Assembly: GCA_018267615.1 (NCBI GenBank)
Contig: JAFDYD010000028.1
Span: forward strand, 80,237 to 144,236
Direction: 5' to 3'
From: Bacteroidota bacterium
GTDB taxonomy: Bacteria > Bacteroidota > Bacteroidia > Chitinophagales > Chitinophagaceae
Length of the DNA: 64,000 nt
Positions 26,543 to 35,324 of this stretch are shown piece after piece. The position numbers were made by a program, and so were the translations under genes. Position 1 is the first letter of the stretch. Every line of letters begins with the position of its first letter. Below the pieces are notes generated by a model, which saw only the letters and a list, made by a program, of their open reading frames with translations, searched no databases and had not been told where the DNA came from.

Positions 26543-27436
26543 TTATAACGCCTTTTGTCGCTTATAATTTTTCGGAATATTAAAAGGAAAGCTTAAAGCA
26601 TCGTTAAAATTATATTGTTTAAAAACGAGTTGTATATCCAGCTTTGATTTTTCTACCACAGATATCTTGCGATAGGTGGAAAAAAGAGTGGTATCCTTTC
26701 TTTCATAATCTCCAAATGTGAAATCACAGGTGCGCGCCTTGAGCACGTCAATATCGTCCAGCTTGCTATGTTTTAGCGTATAGTCGTTACCGTTTAAAAG
26801 AATATAGTTTCTAAAAAATTGTCCGACACTCATCAGCGATATTCCATTTTCATTCTTGGTGTAAAATAAAATATTGCTGTCAATATAAATGGCATTGCCG
26901 ACAATAAGATCCTGCAGTGTCTGAAAATTAAAAGGAAAATTAGCGATCTCTTTTAGGTAATTGACAGAACGAAAACTCACAGTCTTTTCAAGCTTGTTGA
27001 TCACTTTCACGCTGTCCGGTGTAATGATTGCCCGAAAAGCTTCAATACCTAATAAAGCGTTGATGGAAATCCAAATGACATGATCTTTTTCCATACGGAG
27101 AAATGCATTGAATTCGTAGTCCTTCCCATCGGCACCCTCATAATTCACTTTCACTTTTGCGGAAAAAGTTTTGAAGTCGATATGATGCTGCTGCACTCTT
27201 GTATAAGCATCTTTTATAAATTTTATTGAATCGGCTTTGAGGTCTTCTGCTGTAACGGTCGAGTCAATTTTTTGGCTCATCGTGTCTTTTTTTGACATGG
27301 CAGTTTGAATTTTTTTTGCAGAGCGGCATGCGGGTAACACGGAGCCCAACAATAAAAGACACGTAATAGAAATTAATATAGGGAGAATCAGAAATCCGTT
27401 TTTAGAAAATATCGCTTTTCCGCAAAATCTTTTCAT
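26543..27436 (-). CDS. DUF4292 lipoprotein
   Basis: A 297-residue lipoprotein: the signal segment LILPILISITCLLLLGSVL is followed by the lipobox LPAC (Cys about residue 37). The mature part is a long beta-rich sheet typical of DUF4292 (LolA/LolB-like fold), with VKVNYEGADGKDYEFNAFLR, KDHVIWISINALLGIEAFRA and a C-terminal FKQYNFNDALSFPFNIPKNY. The role is unknown; envelope lipid or lipoprotein handling is suggested by the fold and by its constant link to envC. It lies 43 bases before envC and 5 bases behind dut. Confidence 0.87.
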   Translation of the reverse strand: MKRFCGKAIFSKNGFLILPILISITCLLLLGSVLPACRSAKKIQTAMSKKDTMSQKIDSTVTAEDLKADSIKFIKDAYTRVQQHHIDFKTFSAKVKVNYEGADGKDYEFNAFLRMEKDHVIWISINALLGIEAFRAIITPDSVKVINKLEKTVSFRSVNYLKEIANFPFNFQTLQDLIVGNAIYIDSNILFYTKNENGISLMSVGQFFRNYILLNGNDYTLKHSKLDDIDVLKARTCDFTFGDYERKDTTLFSTYRKISVVEKSKLDIQLVFKQYNFNDALSFPFNIPKNYKRQKAL

Positions 27437-27441
27437 AATAA

Positions 27442-27885
27442 TTACAATTTGCCTGTATGACCAAATCCTCCTTCGTTACGCAATGTAGGAGCTATCTTTT
27501 CCACAGCTTCCCAGTTTATCTGTTCTACTTTTCCAACAATCATTTGAGCGATTCGGTCCTTATCCTGTATCGTATGTTCTTCCTGTGATAAATTAATCAG
27601 GATGATTTTTATTTCACCTCTATAATCAGAATCAATTGTGCCAGGTGAATTCAAACAGGTGATACCATGTTGAATGGCCAAACCACTTCGGGGACGAATC
27701 TGCGCTTCATAACCTTCGGGAAGTTCAATAAACAAGCCTGTTGGTATAAGTTTACGTTCCAGCGGTTTTAAAACAATCGGACTCCCGAGGTTCGCACGGA
27801 TATCCATACCCGCTGAACCTTCGGTAGCATAAGATGGTAAAGGATTGCCGGATTGATTAATTACTTTGACCTTCAATTTTGACAT
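27442..27885 (-). CDS. dut: dUTP diphosphatase
   Basis: Trimeric dUTPase that hydrolyses dUTP to dUMP and pyrophosphate, keeping uracil out of DNA and feeding thymidylate synthesis. All five motifs are visible in 147 residues: [10 protein letters not shown] (motif 1, about 24-33), RPRSGLA (motif 2, about 70), the DSDYRGEI region (motif 3, about 92), DRIAQMIV (motif 4, about 115) and the C-terminal GGFGHTG (motif 5, which closes over the substrate). ATG 27885 is chosen over the frame extending to 27969 because it fits the family start and has a -7 box five bases upstream. Confidence 0.97.
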   Translation of the reverse strand: MSKLKVKVINQSGNPLPSYATEGSAGMDIRANLGSPIVLKPLERKLIPTGLFIELPEGYEAQIRPRSGLAIQHGITCLNSPGTIDSDYRGEIKIILINLSQEEHTIQDKDRIAQMIVGKVEQINWEAVEKIAPTLRNEGGFGHTGKL

Positions 27886-27890
27886 AGGTG

Positions 27891-27898
27891 CAAAGGTA
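27891..27898 (-). promoter_or_regulatory. Possible -7 box directly before dut
   Basis: TACCTTTG on the minus strand matches TAnnTTTG, five bases from the ATG. No -33 TTG is seen. Confidence 0.4.
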
Positions 27899-27934
27899 AT
27901 TGATAAATGTGCGAATTTACGAATGTGCGAATGT

Positions 27935-28001
27935 TGAACGCTTATTGCAAAACGCCGAACGCTAATCAATGCCGGGTTCCGCCTTTTGCACTCAGCGTTC
28001 A
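27935..28001. repeat. Inverted repeat, TGAACGCT dialect
   Basis: Arms 27935-27960 and 27976-28001 pair at 22 of 26 positions (TGAACGCT, TGCAAAA and GAAC blocks) around a 15-base loop. It lies between ispF and dut, eight bases from the ispF stop. The same words form the repeat at 59905-60032. Confidence 0.8.
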
Positions 28002-28009
28002 GCGCATCA

Positions 28010-28489
28010 TCAATGTTTTTTCAATAACACCGTAGCATAAGCAACCAGGCCTTCTTCTCTCCCTACAAAACCCATTTTTTCTGCAGTTGTCGCTTTGATG
28101 GAGACATCGTCTTTTTGTATATGCAGAATTTCTGAAATTACCTGGCGCATATCATCCGAATAATTTTTAATTTTTGGTGTTTCCAGGCATATTGTTGAAT
28201 CAATATTTACAACTCCATAATTTTTTTGATCGATTAGTGCATAAGTTTTTTGCAATAGAACTTTACTGTCGATATCCTTGTAAGCGGGATCGGTATCGGG
28301 GAAATGAATACCAATGTCTCCCAAATTCAAAGCGCCCAATAATGCATCACAAATAGCGTGTAAAAGTACGTCTGCATCGCTATGTCCAACTGCACCTTTA
28401 CCATGAGGAATATTGACTCCGCCCAACCACAATTTCCGACCCGTAGCCAGCCTGTGAAAATCGATTCCAAATCCAATGCGATATGACAT
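28010..28489 (-). CDS. ispF: 2-C-methyl-D-erythritol 2,4-cyclodiphosphate synthase
   Basis: Cyclises CDP-ME-2-phosphate in the non-mevalonate (MEP) isoprenoid pathway. It is a zinc-dependent trimer. The metal ligands appear in GIDFHRL (Asp and His, about residues 8-12) and the substrate loop in [20 protein letters not shown] with the third His at about 42. [11 protein letters not shown] (about 60-70) and the C-terminal [15 protein letters not shown] (about 132-146) are typical. The 159-residue length is normal. It lies between the porV terminator and the TGAACGCT repeat, so it is probably transcribed alone. Confidence 0.97.
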   Translation of the reverse strand: MSYRIGFGIDFHRLATGRKLWLGGVNIPHGKGAVGHSDADVLLHAICDALLGALNLGDIGIHFPDTDPAYKDIDSKVLLQKTYALIDQKNYGVVNIDSTICLETPKIKNYSDDMRQVISEILHIQKDDVSIKATTAEKMGFVGREEGLVAYATVLLKKH

Positions 28490-28501
28490 GCTGTTGATTT
28501 T

Positions 28502-28536
28502 AAAAAGAAAAGCGTCTCGCCTTAGGCGAGACGCTT
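28502..28536 (-). terminator. Intrinsic terminator of porV
   Basis: A perfect 12-bp GC-rich stem (AAGCGTCTCGCC 28510-28521 with 28525-28536) and 3-base loop are followed on the minus strand by TTTTCTTTTTA. It lies 37 bases past the porV stop. Confidence 0.92.
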
Positions 28537-28572
28537 CAAATTTATTCGCTTAAATGAACAATCAGAAATTAT

Positions 28573-29730
28573 TTATTCTCCACTTGATTTATCAGCACCT
28601 CCATCCAGATCGAACACCAATCCAAATCGAATTGTATTTGAAAGTGGATTACGTGTAACGCCACTTCCAGATGGAACCAGGTAAGAGAAATTCAACCCTA
28701 CAACATTATATTTAATACCCACACCCAATGTAAAATATTGACGACCTCCCTGGCTTTTTGCTTCATAAAAATATCCTGTGCGGAAAAAGAATTGATCATT
28801 ATAACCATACTCTGCACCGAGAGAAAAATTAATTGCACCGTTTCCAATGGATTTGAACCAGCTGCTCACCACGCTTTGGTCGTGATAGTTTACAAGATTG
28901 ATAGAGTCCTGTTGCTCGTCAGTCGGATCAGTTAATGTTGGCGCAGCAGGAACGAGCAGTTTATTGATGTCCGCACCGAATGTCAATTTATTTTGTTCGT
29001 CAAATGCTAACGTATATGAACCACCGATTCCAAAATTTGCAGGAATATATTCTTTCTGACTTGCGTCATTCGTGTAACCTATTTTAGATCCCAGGTTTGT
29101 TATAGCAACACCAGCGCTCCATCCTTGGCCGCTCTCATTTTTTGCGTTGTAAAAAAGAGAAACATCACCTGCTACGGCATTACCCGCTTTTGCAGTACTT
29201 CCGGTTGTGGTATAACCAGCTGTCAAATTTGAATTGATATAGCGCAACGCCAAACCGATTGCAAGTCTGTCGCCAAGTTTGCGAGAATAACCTACATCAA
29301 AACCCAATTCACGCGGTCTTCCGTTGCTGGTAAGATTACCGTTGTAATCGGTGAACTGGATGGTACCGAGACTGAAATATCTTATTGATGCAGAAATTGC
29401 AGATTGCTCATCCAACTTGTGATATCCCGCAGCAGATAATAAGTATACATCATTCAAACCAAGATCTTTCAACCATGGAGTATAGGTAGCACCTATTCCT
29501 GTGTTGTATTGGGAGAATGGTGTTTTCGCAAGATTATAAAAAGAAGAATTGGCGTCCGGAGAGGTAGCGATACCTAGTTCACCCATACCTCCTGCTCTCG
29601 CATCCGGAGAGATTCGCAAAAATGGAACTGCGGTCGTTGTTACATTGATTTTATCCGTTTGAGCATTCAGGGTATCCACAAAAGCAATAAACATAACGAT
29701 AGCAGCCAATCGAAGAGACAATCTTTTCAT
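28573..29730 (-). CDS. porV: Type IX secretion outer membrane protein PorV (LptO)
   Basis: A 14-strand outer-membrane barrel that shuttles type IX cargo from the SprA translocon to the PorU attachment complex. The signal peptide ends in LNAQ. The mature start VTTTAVPFLRISPDARAGGM and GELGIATSPDANSSFYNLAK are diagnostic for PorV. A final strand (NPLSNTIRFGLVFDL) and acidic tail end the protein. The 385-residue length is normal. ATG 29730 (MKRLSLRL) is chosen over the longer frame to 29778. It is divergent from gldJ over 660 non-coding bases; porU, often the neighbour in this cluster, is absent from this gap. Confidence 0.94.
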   Translation of the reverse strand: MKRLSLRLAAIVMFIAFVDTLNAQTDKINVTTTAVPFLRISPDARAGGMGELGIATSPDANSSFYNLAKTPFSQYNTGIGATYTPWLKDLGLNDVYLLSAAGYHKLDEQSAISASIRYFSLGTIQFTDYNGNLTSNGRPRELGFDVGYSRKLGDRLAIGLALRYINSNLTAGYTTTGSTAKAGNAVAGDVSLFYNAKNESGQGWSAGVAITNLGSKIGYTNDASQKEYIPANFGIGGSYTLAFDEQNKLTFGADINKLLVPAAPTLTDPTDEQQDSINLVNYHDQSVVSSWFKSIGNGAINFSLGAEYGYNDQFFFRTGYFYEAKSQGGRQYFTLGVGIKYNVVGLNFSYLVPSGSGVTRNPLSNTIRFGLVFDLDGGADKSSGE

Positions 29731-30390
29731 GTAATTAAAATTTAGCTTTAAAAGGTGGCCAACAACTTCAACAATCATACCGAACCGGGAAATGGATATC
29801 CTCTCAGCATGTGATAATAGTTCCTGTTGAAATTGTTGTACGAGTAAAAATGATCAATAGCTGCTGATGTTATGGTTTAAAATTGCGTTTGAAAATAACG
29901 GCTCAATGATATTCAAATATCAGGATTAAAAATAAAACAATTTATTTTGCAATCTTCTCTTTGAAATGTATGGCAGTCAGTTCTATTTCCTCAACGATTT
30001 ATGAAAGAAGTTATTGCCTGTTTAAGCAGATTTAGCATGCATATCTTTTTTAATGGCCTGGTTGTTGATTAAATAATTTTACGCTGTTAATTTCCCTCAA
30101 ATTTTTTTAGTTTGTTTTCAATGCAAACAGGAGCATTAATAATGCCTTGTTAATTTTTGGCAGTGGGAAAGTGGCAGGTTCTTAAATTGTTAGTTTACAA
30201 GTATTTGAGAAACAGGAATCGCAACTCCCCTATCAAAAACGGGGGCTTGTACTTAGATGATTTTTAATGAAAGTAACTATATTCGCAAATCCTGCGTACT
30301 GTGGATAATATCCCGTTACCGGAATAACAATATTTATTTGAAAGACACGTTTCTAGAGTTTATACACCTCGGTTTTTAAAAGCGATTTAT
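29731..30390. other. 660-bp non-coding gap between porV and gldJ
   Basis: No gene can be supported here. A 23-codon frame at 30001 has no other support. A near -7 box (GATATTTG, minus strand, 29914-29921) could serve porV, with a CAA at 29938 as a short-spaced -33. Short CCCC/GGGG pairing near 30226-30245 is weak. In several related genomes porU occupies the position between porV and gldJ; I see no remnant of it in any frame. Confidence 0.5.
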
Positions 30391-31950
30391 ATGAATTTGA
30401 AAAATCTAGTTATCCTTGCTTCTTGTGCCGCCATGATTACATCATGTAAGAATGGAAAATTATTTGGCAAAAAAAGCGAATCTTCTGACGTCACAGGTTG
30501 GAATTACAACGACAAAAATATGGGTGGTTTCCAGGTATCCCGTGAAAAGGAACAACGTACCGGTCCGGGCCTCGTGTTCGTTCAGGGTGGTACGTTTACC
30601 ATGGGTGCCACTGAAGAAGATGTGATGAGTGATTGGGTCAATATTCCCCGCCGAGTAACCGTCAACTCATTTTATATCGACAGAACTGAAGTAGCGAATG
30701 TGCATTACCGTGAGTATTTGTACTGGATAAACAACGTATTTGACGGTGATGAGTACCAAGCGGTGCGCACGGGCGCATTACCAGATACTTTGGTATGGAG
30801 AAGCGAGCTGGCTTATAATGAACCATTGGTGGAATATTATTTCCGTCATCCTTCTTATAATTATTATCCTGTTGTGGGTGTAACCTGGAAGCAGGCACAT
30901 GATTTTTGCTTGTGGAGAAGTGATCGCGTGAATGAAAAAGCACTTGTTGACAGACAGTATATCAATAAAAATTCTCTCAAAAATATTCAGGGACTTGGCC
31001 AGGAAAATTTCAATACAAAAGCTTATTTGATGGGCGAATACCAGCCAACACCTGGTGCCGCCGCAAAATCAAAAAAGAATCCATTGAAAAACCCAAATGG
31101 TACTCCGCGTACGCAGGTTACATTTGAAGACGGTATCCTTTTACCTAATTACCGCCTGCCGACAGAAGCTGAGTGGGAATATGCAGCGTTGGGTTATATC
31201 AATCAGAATCCATTACCAAGTGCAAAAGACAGCAAACGTGGTGAAGAGTTAATCGCAAACAAACAAGTTTATTCCTGGAGCCAAAATGTAAATGGCTTGC
31301 GTGATGAACGCAGAGGAAGCTGGCAGGGTACATTCCTGGCTAACTTCAAACGTGGATCCGGAGATAACATGGGAGTTGCAGGTGGTTTGAATGATAATGC
31401 TGTCTATACTGCTGCAGTTACTTCATTTTTCCCGAACGGTTTCGGTTTGTATAATATGTCTGGAAACGTTAGTGAGTGGGTAGAAGACGTATTCCGTCCT
31501 CTTTCTCCACAGGACGTTGATGATGTTGCTCCGTTTCGTGGTAATAAATTCTCGACGATTGATTTAGGAAAAGAAAATAAAGCTGAAAGAGATAGCCTCG
31601 GTAGAATTAAATATCGTTCTGTAACTGATGAAGAAAGTAAAATGCGTCGTAACTATCAGAAAGGTGATGTTATCAACTACCTTGATGGTGACTCATTGAT
31701 CGCAGGTGTTGGTTACGGTTACGGTAAAACAACATTGATAAGCGATAAATCAAGAGTAATCAAAGGTGGTAGCTGGAACGACCGTGCATATTGGTTGAGC
31801 CCTGGTACACGCCGTTTCATGGAGGAAGATCAGGCAAGCTCTACTGTTGGTTTCCGTTGTGCGATGGATCGCGTGGGTAGCGCTGCAGGTAATGGCCGCA
31901 AAACAGGTATCAGCTATAAACAGAGAAAGCAAAATGTACGCAAACAATAA
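30391..31950 (+). CDS. gldJ: Gliding motility / type IX secretion lipoprotein GldJ
   Basis: A SUMF1-like (formylglycine-generating-enzyme fold) lipoprotein needed for gliding and type IX secretion; it stabilises GldK and other motor parts. The signal peptide ends in the lipobox ITSC (Cys about 19). The SUMF1 fold runs from FVQGGTFTMGATEEDVM (about 65-82) through NSFYIDRTEVANVHYREYL, YRLPTEAEWEYAALGY (about 255) and GLYNMSGNVSEWVEDVF (about 353) to VIKGGSWNDRAYWLSPGTRR and GFRCAMD. The catalytic cysteines of true FGE are absent, as expected. Its place beside porV and murF supports GldJ over GldK. A strong terminator follows. Confidence 0.92.
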   Translation: MNLKNLVILASCAAMITSCKNGKLFGKKSESSDVTGWNYNDKNMGGFQVSREKEQRTGPGLVFVQGGTFTMGATEEDVMSDWVNIPRRVTVNSFYIDRTEVANVHYREYLYWINNVFDGDEYQAVRTGALPDTLVWRSELAYNEPLVEYYFRHPSYNYYPVVGVTWKQAHDFCLWRSDRVNEKALVDRQYINKNSLKNIQGLGQENFNTKAYLMGEYQPTPGAAAKSKKNPLKNPNGTPRTQVTFEDGILLPNYRLPTEAEWEYAALGYINQNPLPSAKDSKRGEELIANKQVYSWSQNVNGLRDERRGSWQGTFLANFKRGSGDNMGVAGGLNDNAVYTAAVTSFFPNGFGLYNMSGNVSEWVEDVFRPLSPQDVDDVAPFRGNKFSTIDLGKENKAERDSLGRIKYRSVTDEESKMRRNYQKGDVINYLDGDSLIAGVGYGYGKTTLISDKSRVIKGGSWNDRAYWLSPGTRRFMEEDQASSTVGFRCAMDRVGSAAGNGRKTGISYKQRKQNVRKQ

Positions 31951-31967
31951 ATTAAAAAGATCTTAAT

Positions 31968-32002
31968 AAAAAAAAGCCATCCAAATAACGGATGGCTTTT
32001 TT
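31968..32002. terminator. Bidirectional intrinsic terminator after gldJ
   Basis: GCCATCC (31976-31982) pairs with GGATGGC (31990-31996) over a 7-base loop, with A8 before and T6 after. It ends the gldJ transcript. Confidence 0.94.
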
Positions 32003-32086
32003 ATGCGATTTTTGATTTTATGATTTTGAGATTGAAGAAATCTCGAAATCACAAATCAGGATTAGCATTTTTATTTCTTATTTTCT

Positions 32087-32094
32087 TAGGTTTG
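32087..32094 (+). promoter_or_regulatory. Possible -7 box directly before murF
   Basis: TAGGTTTG matches TAnnTTTG, six bases before ATG 32101. It supports that start over the in-frame ATG at 32020. No -33 TTG is seen. Confidence 0.4.
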
Positions 32095-32100
32095 TTTTCT

Positions 32101-33384
32101 ATGACTGGTATTGAAGAAATCTACGAGCTGTATAAAAAATTTCCATCCATTCAAACCGACACGCGGAAACTTGCAAAGGATGATCTTTTTTTCGCGTTGA
32201 AAGGAGAAAATTTCAATGGCAATCTTTTTGCGCAGCAGGCCATTGATAAGGGCGCAGCTTATGTAATTGTGGATGAACAACCAAACGGCGACAAATCCGG
32301 TAAAATAATTCTTGTACATGATGTATTAAAGACTTTACAAGATCTGGCCAAATTTCATCGTGAACAATTCTCTATTCCTTTCCTGGCGATAACAGGCAGC
32401 AATGGCAAAACAACAACCAAAGAATTGATTCATGCGGTTCTTTCTTCTTCATTTAAAACGTACACAACGGAAGGTAATTTGAATAATCATATCGGTATTC
32501 CTTTAACCATTCTTAAAGTAAAAAAAGACGCCGATATAGCCGTGATAGAAATGGGAGCAAATCATCTTAAAGAAATTGAAGGTTATTGTAAGTATACAAT
32601 TCCTACGCATGGTATCATTACAAATTGCGGCAAGGCGCACCTCGAAGGATTTGGAAGTATTGAAGGAGTGAGAAAAGGAAAAGGTGAATTGTATGATTTC
32701 TTACGGAGCAATAAAGGAACGGCATTTGTGATGTCGGATTATGAATATCTCAGAGATATGAGCAAGGGAATTCCTAATGTTATTAGCTACGGAACAAAAG
32801 ATGCATTCATAACCGGAAATATTAGCCAGAGCGAGCCTTTTCTTTCCGTCGATATCACCGGCGGAGTTTCAATAAAAAATATTTCTACAAAACTCACCGG
32901 CTATTATAACTTCCCAAATGTACTTGCAGCGGTTACCGCGGGAAATTATTTTGGAGTTACACCAGGTAAGATCAAGGCTGCAATCGAAAATTATCTTCCA
33001 TCGAATAGTCGTTCTCAATTGATAACGCTCCATTCAAATAAAATTATTCTCGATGCATACAATGCTAACCCAACAAGCATGAAAGCAGCGATCGAAAATA
33101 TTGCAAAATTCAATGTAAAAAATAAAATCCTGATCTTGGGTGGAATGGCGGAATTGGGAGAAGCAAGCGCCGAAGAACACGAAAATATTCTCTCACTCAT
33201 CGGGAAATATCAATGGAAAGATGTCGCACTCGTGGGCGGGGATTTTTTAAAATTGAATCATCCATACCATCGCTTTGAAAATTCAATACAAGCAAAAGAA
33301 TGGTTTCAACAACAGCATTTTCATGATTCCTATATTCTGGTAAAAGGATCGAGAAGTATGAGGATGGAGAGAGTTATTGAATGA
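32101..33384 (+). CDS. murF: UDP-N-acetylmuramoyl-tripeptide--D-alanyl-D-alanine ligase
   Basis: Adds D-Ala-D-Ala to UDP-MurNAc-tripeptide, the last cytoplasmic step of peptidoglycan precursor synthesis. The Mur-ligase order is visible in 427 residues: N-terminal domain with SIQTDTRKLAKDDLFFALKG (about 15-35), P-loop AITGSNGKTTTKELI (about 97-111), the VIEMGANHLKEIEGY loop (about 148), and the C-terminal domain with ILDAYNANPTSMKAAIEN (about 315) and ILGGMAELGEASAEEHE (about 345). ATG 32101 is chosen because the upstream residues look like noise and a -7 box precedes it. Linkage to gldJ is conserved in the phylum. Confidence 0.95.
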   Translation: MTGIEEIYELYKKFPSIQTDTRKLAKDDLFFALKGENFNGNLFAQQAIDKGAAYVIVDEQPNGDKSGKIILVHDVLKTLQDLAKFHREQFSIPFLAITGSNGKTTTKELIHAVLSSSFKTYTTEGNLNNHIGIPLTILKVKKDADIAVIEMGANHLKEIEGYCKYTIPTHGIITNCGKAHLEGFGSIEGVRKGKGELYDFLRSNKGTAFVMSDYEYLRDMSKGIPNVISYGTKDAFITGNISQSEPFLSVDITGGVSIKNISTKLTGYYNFPNVLAAVTAGNYFGVTPGKIKAAIENYLPSNSRSQLITLHSNKIILDAYNANPTSMKAAIENIAKFNVKNKILILGGMAELGEASAEEHENILSLIGKYQWKDVALVGGDFLKLNHPYHRFENSIQAKEWFQQQHFHDSYILVKGSRSMRMERVIE

Positions 33385-33393
33385 AGTTGATTG

Positions 33394-33461
33394 AGTTGAA
33401 AGGTTGATTGTGCACACAACTTATCGACCAATCGACTTATCAACTAATCGACCTTTCAACT
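33394..33461. repeat. Inverted repeat, GTCGATTAGTTGAAA dialect
   Basis: Arms 33394-33409 and 33446-33461 pair at 15 of 16 positions plus a wobble (AGTTGAAAGGTTGATT), with more unpaired words of the same kind between them (atcgaccaatcgacttatcaac, in pieces). It lies between convergent murF and the DUF3108 gene. Confidence 0.75.
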
Positions 33462-33507
33462 ATACAAGTTTCCTCACAATTTTTATAAATCACTGGGAAA
33501 TACTGGT

Positions 33508-34305
33508 TCAACGTACATCCAATAAGGAGCTCATTGGCGATCGTCGGTTTCGGAAATCCATCATATCAACTTTCACACTTCCGACACTAATCGGACTTTC
33601 CACATGAACAGGAATATGATTGGGATCGTCGCTTACCCACACTGTCATTTTTTCTCCGCCTTCAAAAATGGTTCCTTTTATCAGAAGCGGTTTAAATTTA
33701 ATTGTTTTAAATTTTCCATATTTGGTTTTGAGCGTCTCTTTACCAAGATAGCGTATGTATAACCGGTAGATCTGATTATCGAGGAACATAGAAAATGGAA
33801 TGGTGTCATTCATTTTCAACTTACTGAAATCGATATTACGCGCATAATAAATTGCGCTCACTACATCCTGCACGCAACTGGGCACTTTGAAAACACCGTC
33901 AGTAGTAACCGCCGTGTTGCTTACTTTATTAAAGCTTACGTTTTCGTATTTTTTATACCCGCCCTCATCTATGTTGCGGATAAATTTAAGCGGCTGCAGC
34001 GTTGCTGTATCGATAAATGTTTCATATTTATCCCTTGTCTTAAAAAAATTATCTACAAAACTATTCGACTTTCCTGAGCCAGTGATATGATAAACGGTTC
34101 TGCCATTCAATTGCTCCAGCGATGTTGTAAAAACAGCTTCCCCAGCGGCAATATAAACACCTGCCAGCGTGTAATACACTTTGAAAGTGAGAGATTCGTT
34201 CGCAGAAAATGCATTGTTCGTTACCCCGCAAAATTCATCTCCTGCCCTGATTGGGATAGATATTGATAACAGTAAAAGAATGCCTATCGACGTAAAAAAC
34301 TTCAT
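33508..34305 (-). CDS. DUF3108 periplasmic protein
   Basis: An exported 265-residue protein. Signal peptide: FFTSIGILLLLSISIPIRAG. The DUF3108 beta-rich pattern follows: NESLTFKVYYTLAGVYIAAG (about 35-55), GRTVYHITGSGKSNSFVDNF (about 68-88), then RDKYETFIDTATLQPLKFIR and the C-terminal VWVSDDPNHIPVHVESPISV (about 224-243). Such proteins are thought to lie in the periplasm and resemble lipoprotein-carrier folds; function unknown. The GTG start of the preceding flippase-like gene is far upstream, but its stop overlaps this ATG by four bases, so the two are translationally coupled. Confidence 0.87.
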   Translation of the reverse strand: MKFFTSIGILLLLSISIPIRAGDEFCGVTNNAFSANESLTFKVYYTLAGVYIAAGEAVFTTSLEQLNGRTVYHITGSGKSNSFVDNFFKTRDKYETFIDTATLQPLKFIRNIDEGGYKKYENVSFNKVSNTAVTTDGVFKVPSCVQDVVSAIYYARNIDFSKLKMNDTIPFSMFLDNQIYRLYIRYLGKETLKTKYGKFKTIKFKPLLIKGTIFEGGEKMTVWVSDDPNHIPVHVESPISVGSVKVDMMDFRNRRSPMSSLLDVR

Positions 34306-35297
34306 GAGCTTCTAAATAGTTTGACCCTTAAAATTAATAAACTCCCTATCAATGCCGGTATTACCAAATTTATGACCCATACACCTAACGAAGCGGCCAA
34401 AATGCCGGGTTCATTTGGATTGAATATATGAATGACCTGTATACCTGTTTCCCACCGTATCCCCAAATCAGTTAAAAAAGTGAAAGAAGGTATTATTGCC
34501 ATTATTAAAAACATCGAGCTTACCCCTGCAAAAGTTTCTCCCCAGTTCAGCGACACATCGAAAAGTGAAAACAGTAAATGATACTGTAGAATAAAGACCA
34601 CGTATCTGGCAAAAGATAAGGACAAAATCCTAAATAGAATAGTTAATTTAACATCGTCCAACACTTTTACCTGCTCTAGTATTTTTTTCCACTTTAACCT
34701 TTCCAGCAGCCTTACCATGGAGGATATGCGAAAATAAAAAAATGCAACACATACAACGATAAAAGATACACAAGACAGCACGAGGCTTAACCCGGTCTGA
34801 AATGTTTGCTTATCCGAAATTGGTTGCGCTTCAATATATTTTTTGAGGTAAATGACACCAAAAATTCCGACCAACAGTGTGACCAACAATTGCGCCATGC
34901 TACAAACAATCGTCAATGATATAGATCGAAGGCGTTTTCCTTCGTCGATATATAACATGCGGCCAAGATATTCGCCAATACGATTCGGAGTAAATGACGC
35001 AATGGCGACACCAGATAAAGTAGCTTTAAACGCTCTTAAAAACGAAACTTTTTCTAATTGTTGAATTGATAGCTGCCATTTTCTTGCTTCCAGTCCCCAG
35101 TTTACAAACATCAATAAAAATGTGAACCATAATTTCCATTGCTGCGGACCCGTTATTGCAGATTTTATTTGCGCCCATGATTCCTCCCAATCTTCTTCTT
35201 TTTGCCCTTGCCGATAAATTGAATAAAAAAGAAAAAGGAATACCAGTGGCCCAAGGAAATAATTGAGTATTATTTTGATATTTTTGTTTATCGTCAC
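34302..35297 (-). CDS. Lysylphosphatidylglycerol-synthase-TM-like flippase-type membrane protein
   Basis: An inner-membrane protein of 331 residues with about eight spans, matching the transmembrane (flippase) half of MprF and the UPF0104 family but without the lysyl-transferase domain. Landmarks are FRAFKATLSGVAIASFTPNR followed by IGEYLGRMLYI (about 90-115), and near the end the SFTFLTDLGIRWETGI and PGILAASLGVWVINLVIPAL segments. The substrate is unknown. The start is GTG 35297 (MTINKNIKI), with a TATTTTTG box ten bases upstream. The gene overlaps DUF3108 by four bases. Confidence 0.85.
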   Translation of the reverse strand: MTINKNIKIILNYFLGPLVFLFLFYSIYRQGQKEEDWEESWAQIKSAITGPQQWKLWFTFLLMFVNWGLEARKWQLSIQQLEKVSFLRAFKATLSGVAIASFTPNRIGEYLGRMLYIDEGKRLRSISLTIVCSMAQLLVTLLVGIFGVIYLKKYIEAQPISDKQTFQTGLSLVLSCVSFIVVCVAFFYFRISSMVRLLERLKWKKILEQVKVLDDVKLTILFRILSLSFARYVVFILQYHLLFSLFDVSLNWGETFAGVSSMFLIMAIIPSFTFLTDLGIRWETGIQVIHIFNPNEPGILAASLGVWVINLVIPALIGSLLILRVKLFRSS

Positions 35298-35307
35298 GAT
35301 CAGGTAT

Positions 35308-35315
35308 CAAAAATA
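35308..35315 (-). promoter_or_regulatory. Possible -7 box before the flippase-like gene
   Basis: TATTTTTG on the minus strand, ten bases from the GTG start, in the 27-base gap to divergent ruvC. Confidence 0.35.
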
Positions 35316-35324
35316 ATTCTACTC

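Noticed and set aside
30001..30072. A 23-codon frame (MKEVIACLSRF...) in the porV-gldJ gap
   Set aside because: Too short, no ribosome binding or family support; chance in AT-rich DNA is likely.
32020..32100. Start of MurF at 32020 with an N-terminal hydrophobic segment
   Set aside because: MurF is cytosolic; the segment lies before a -7 box and the family start is at 32101.
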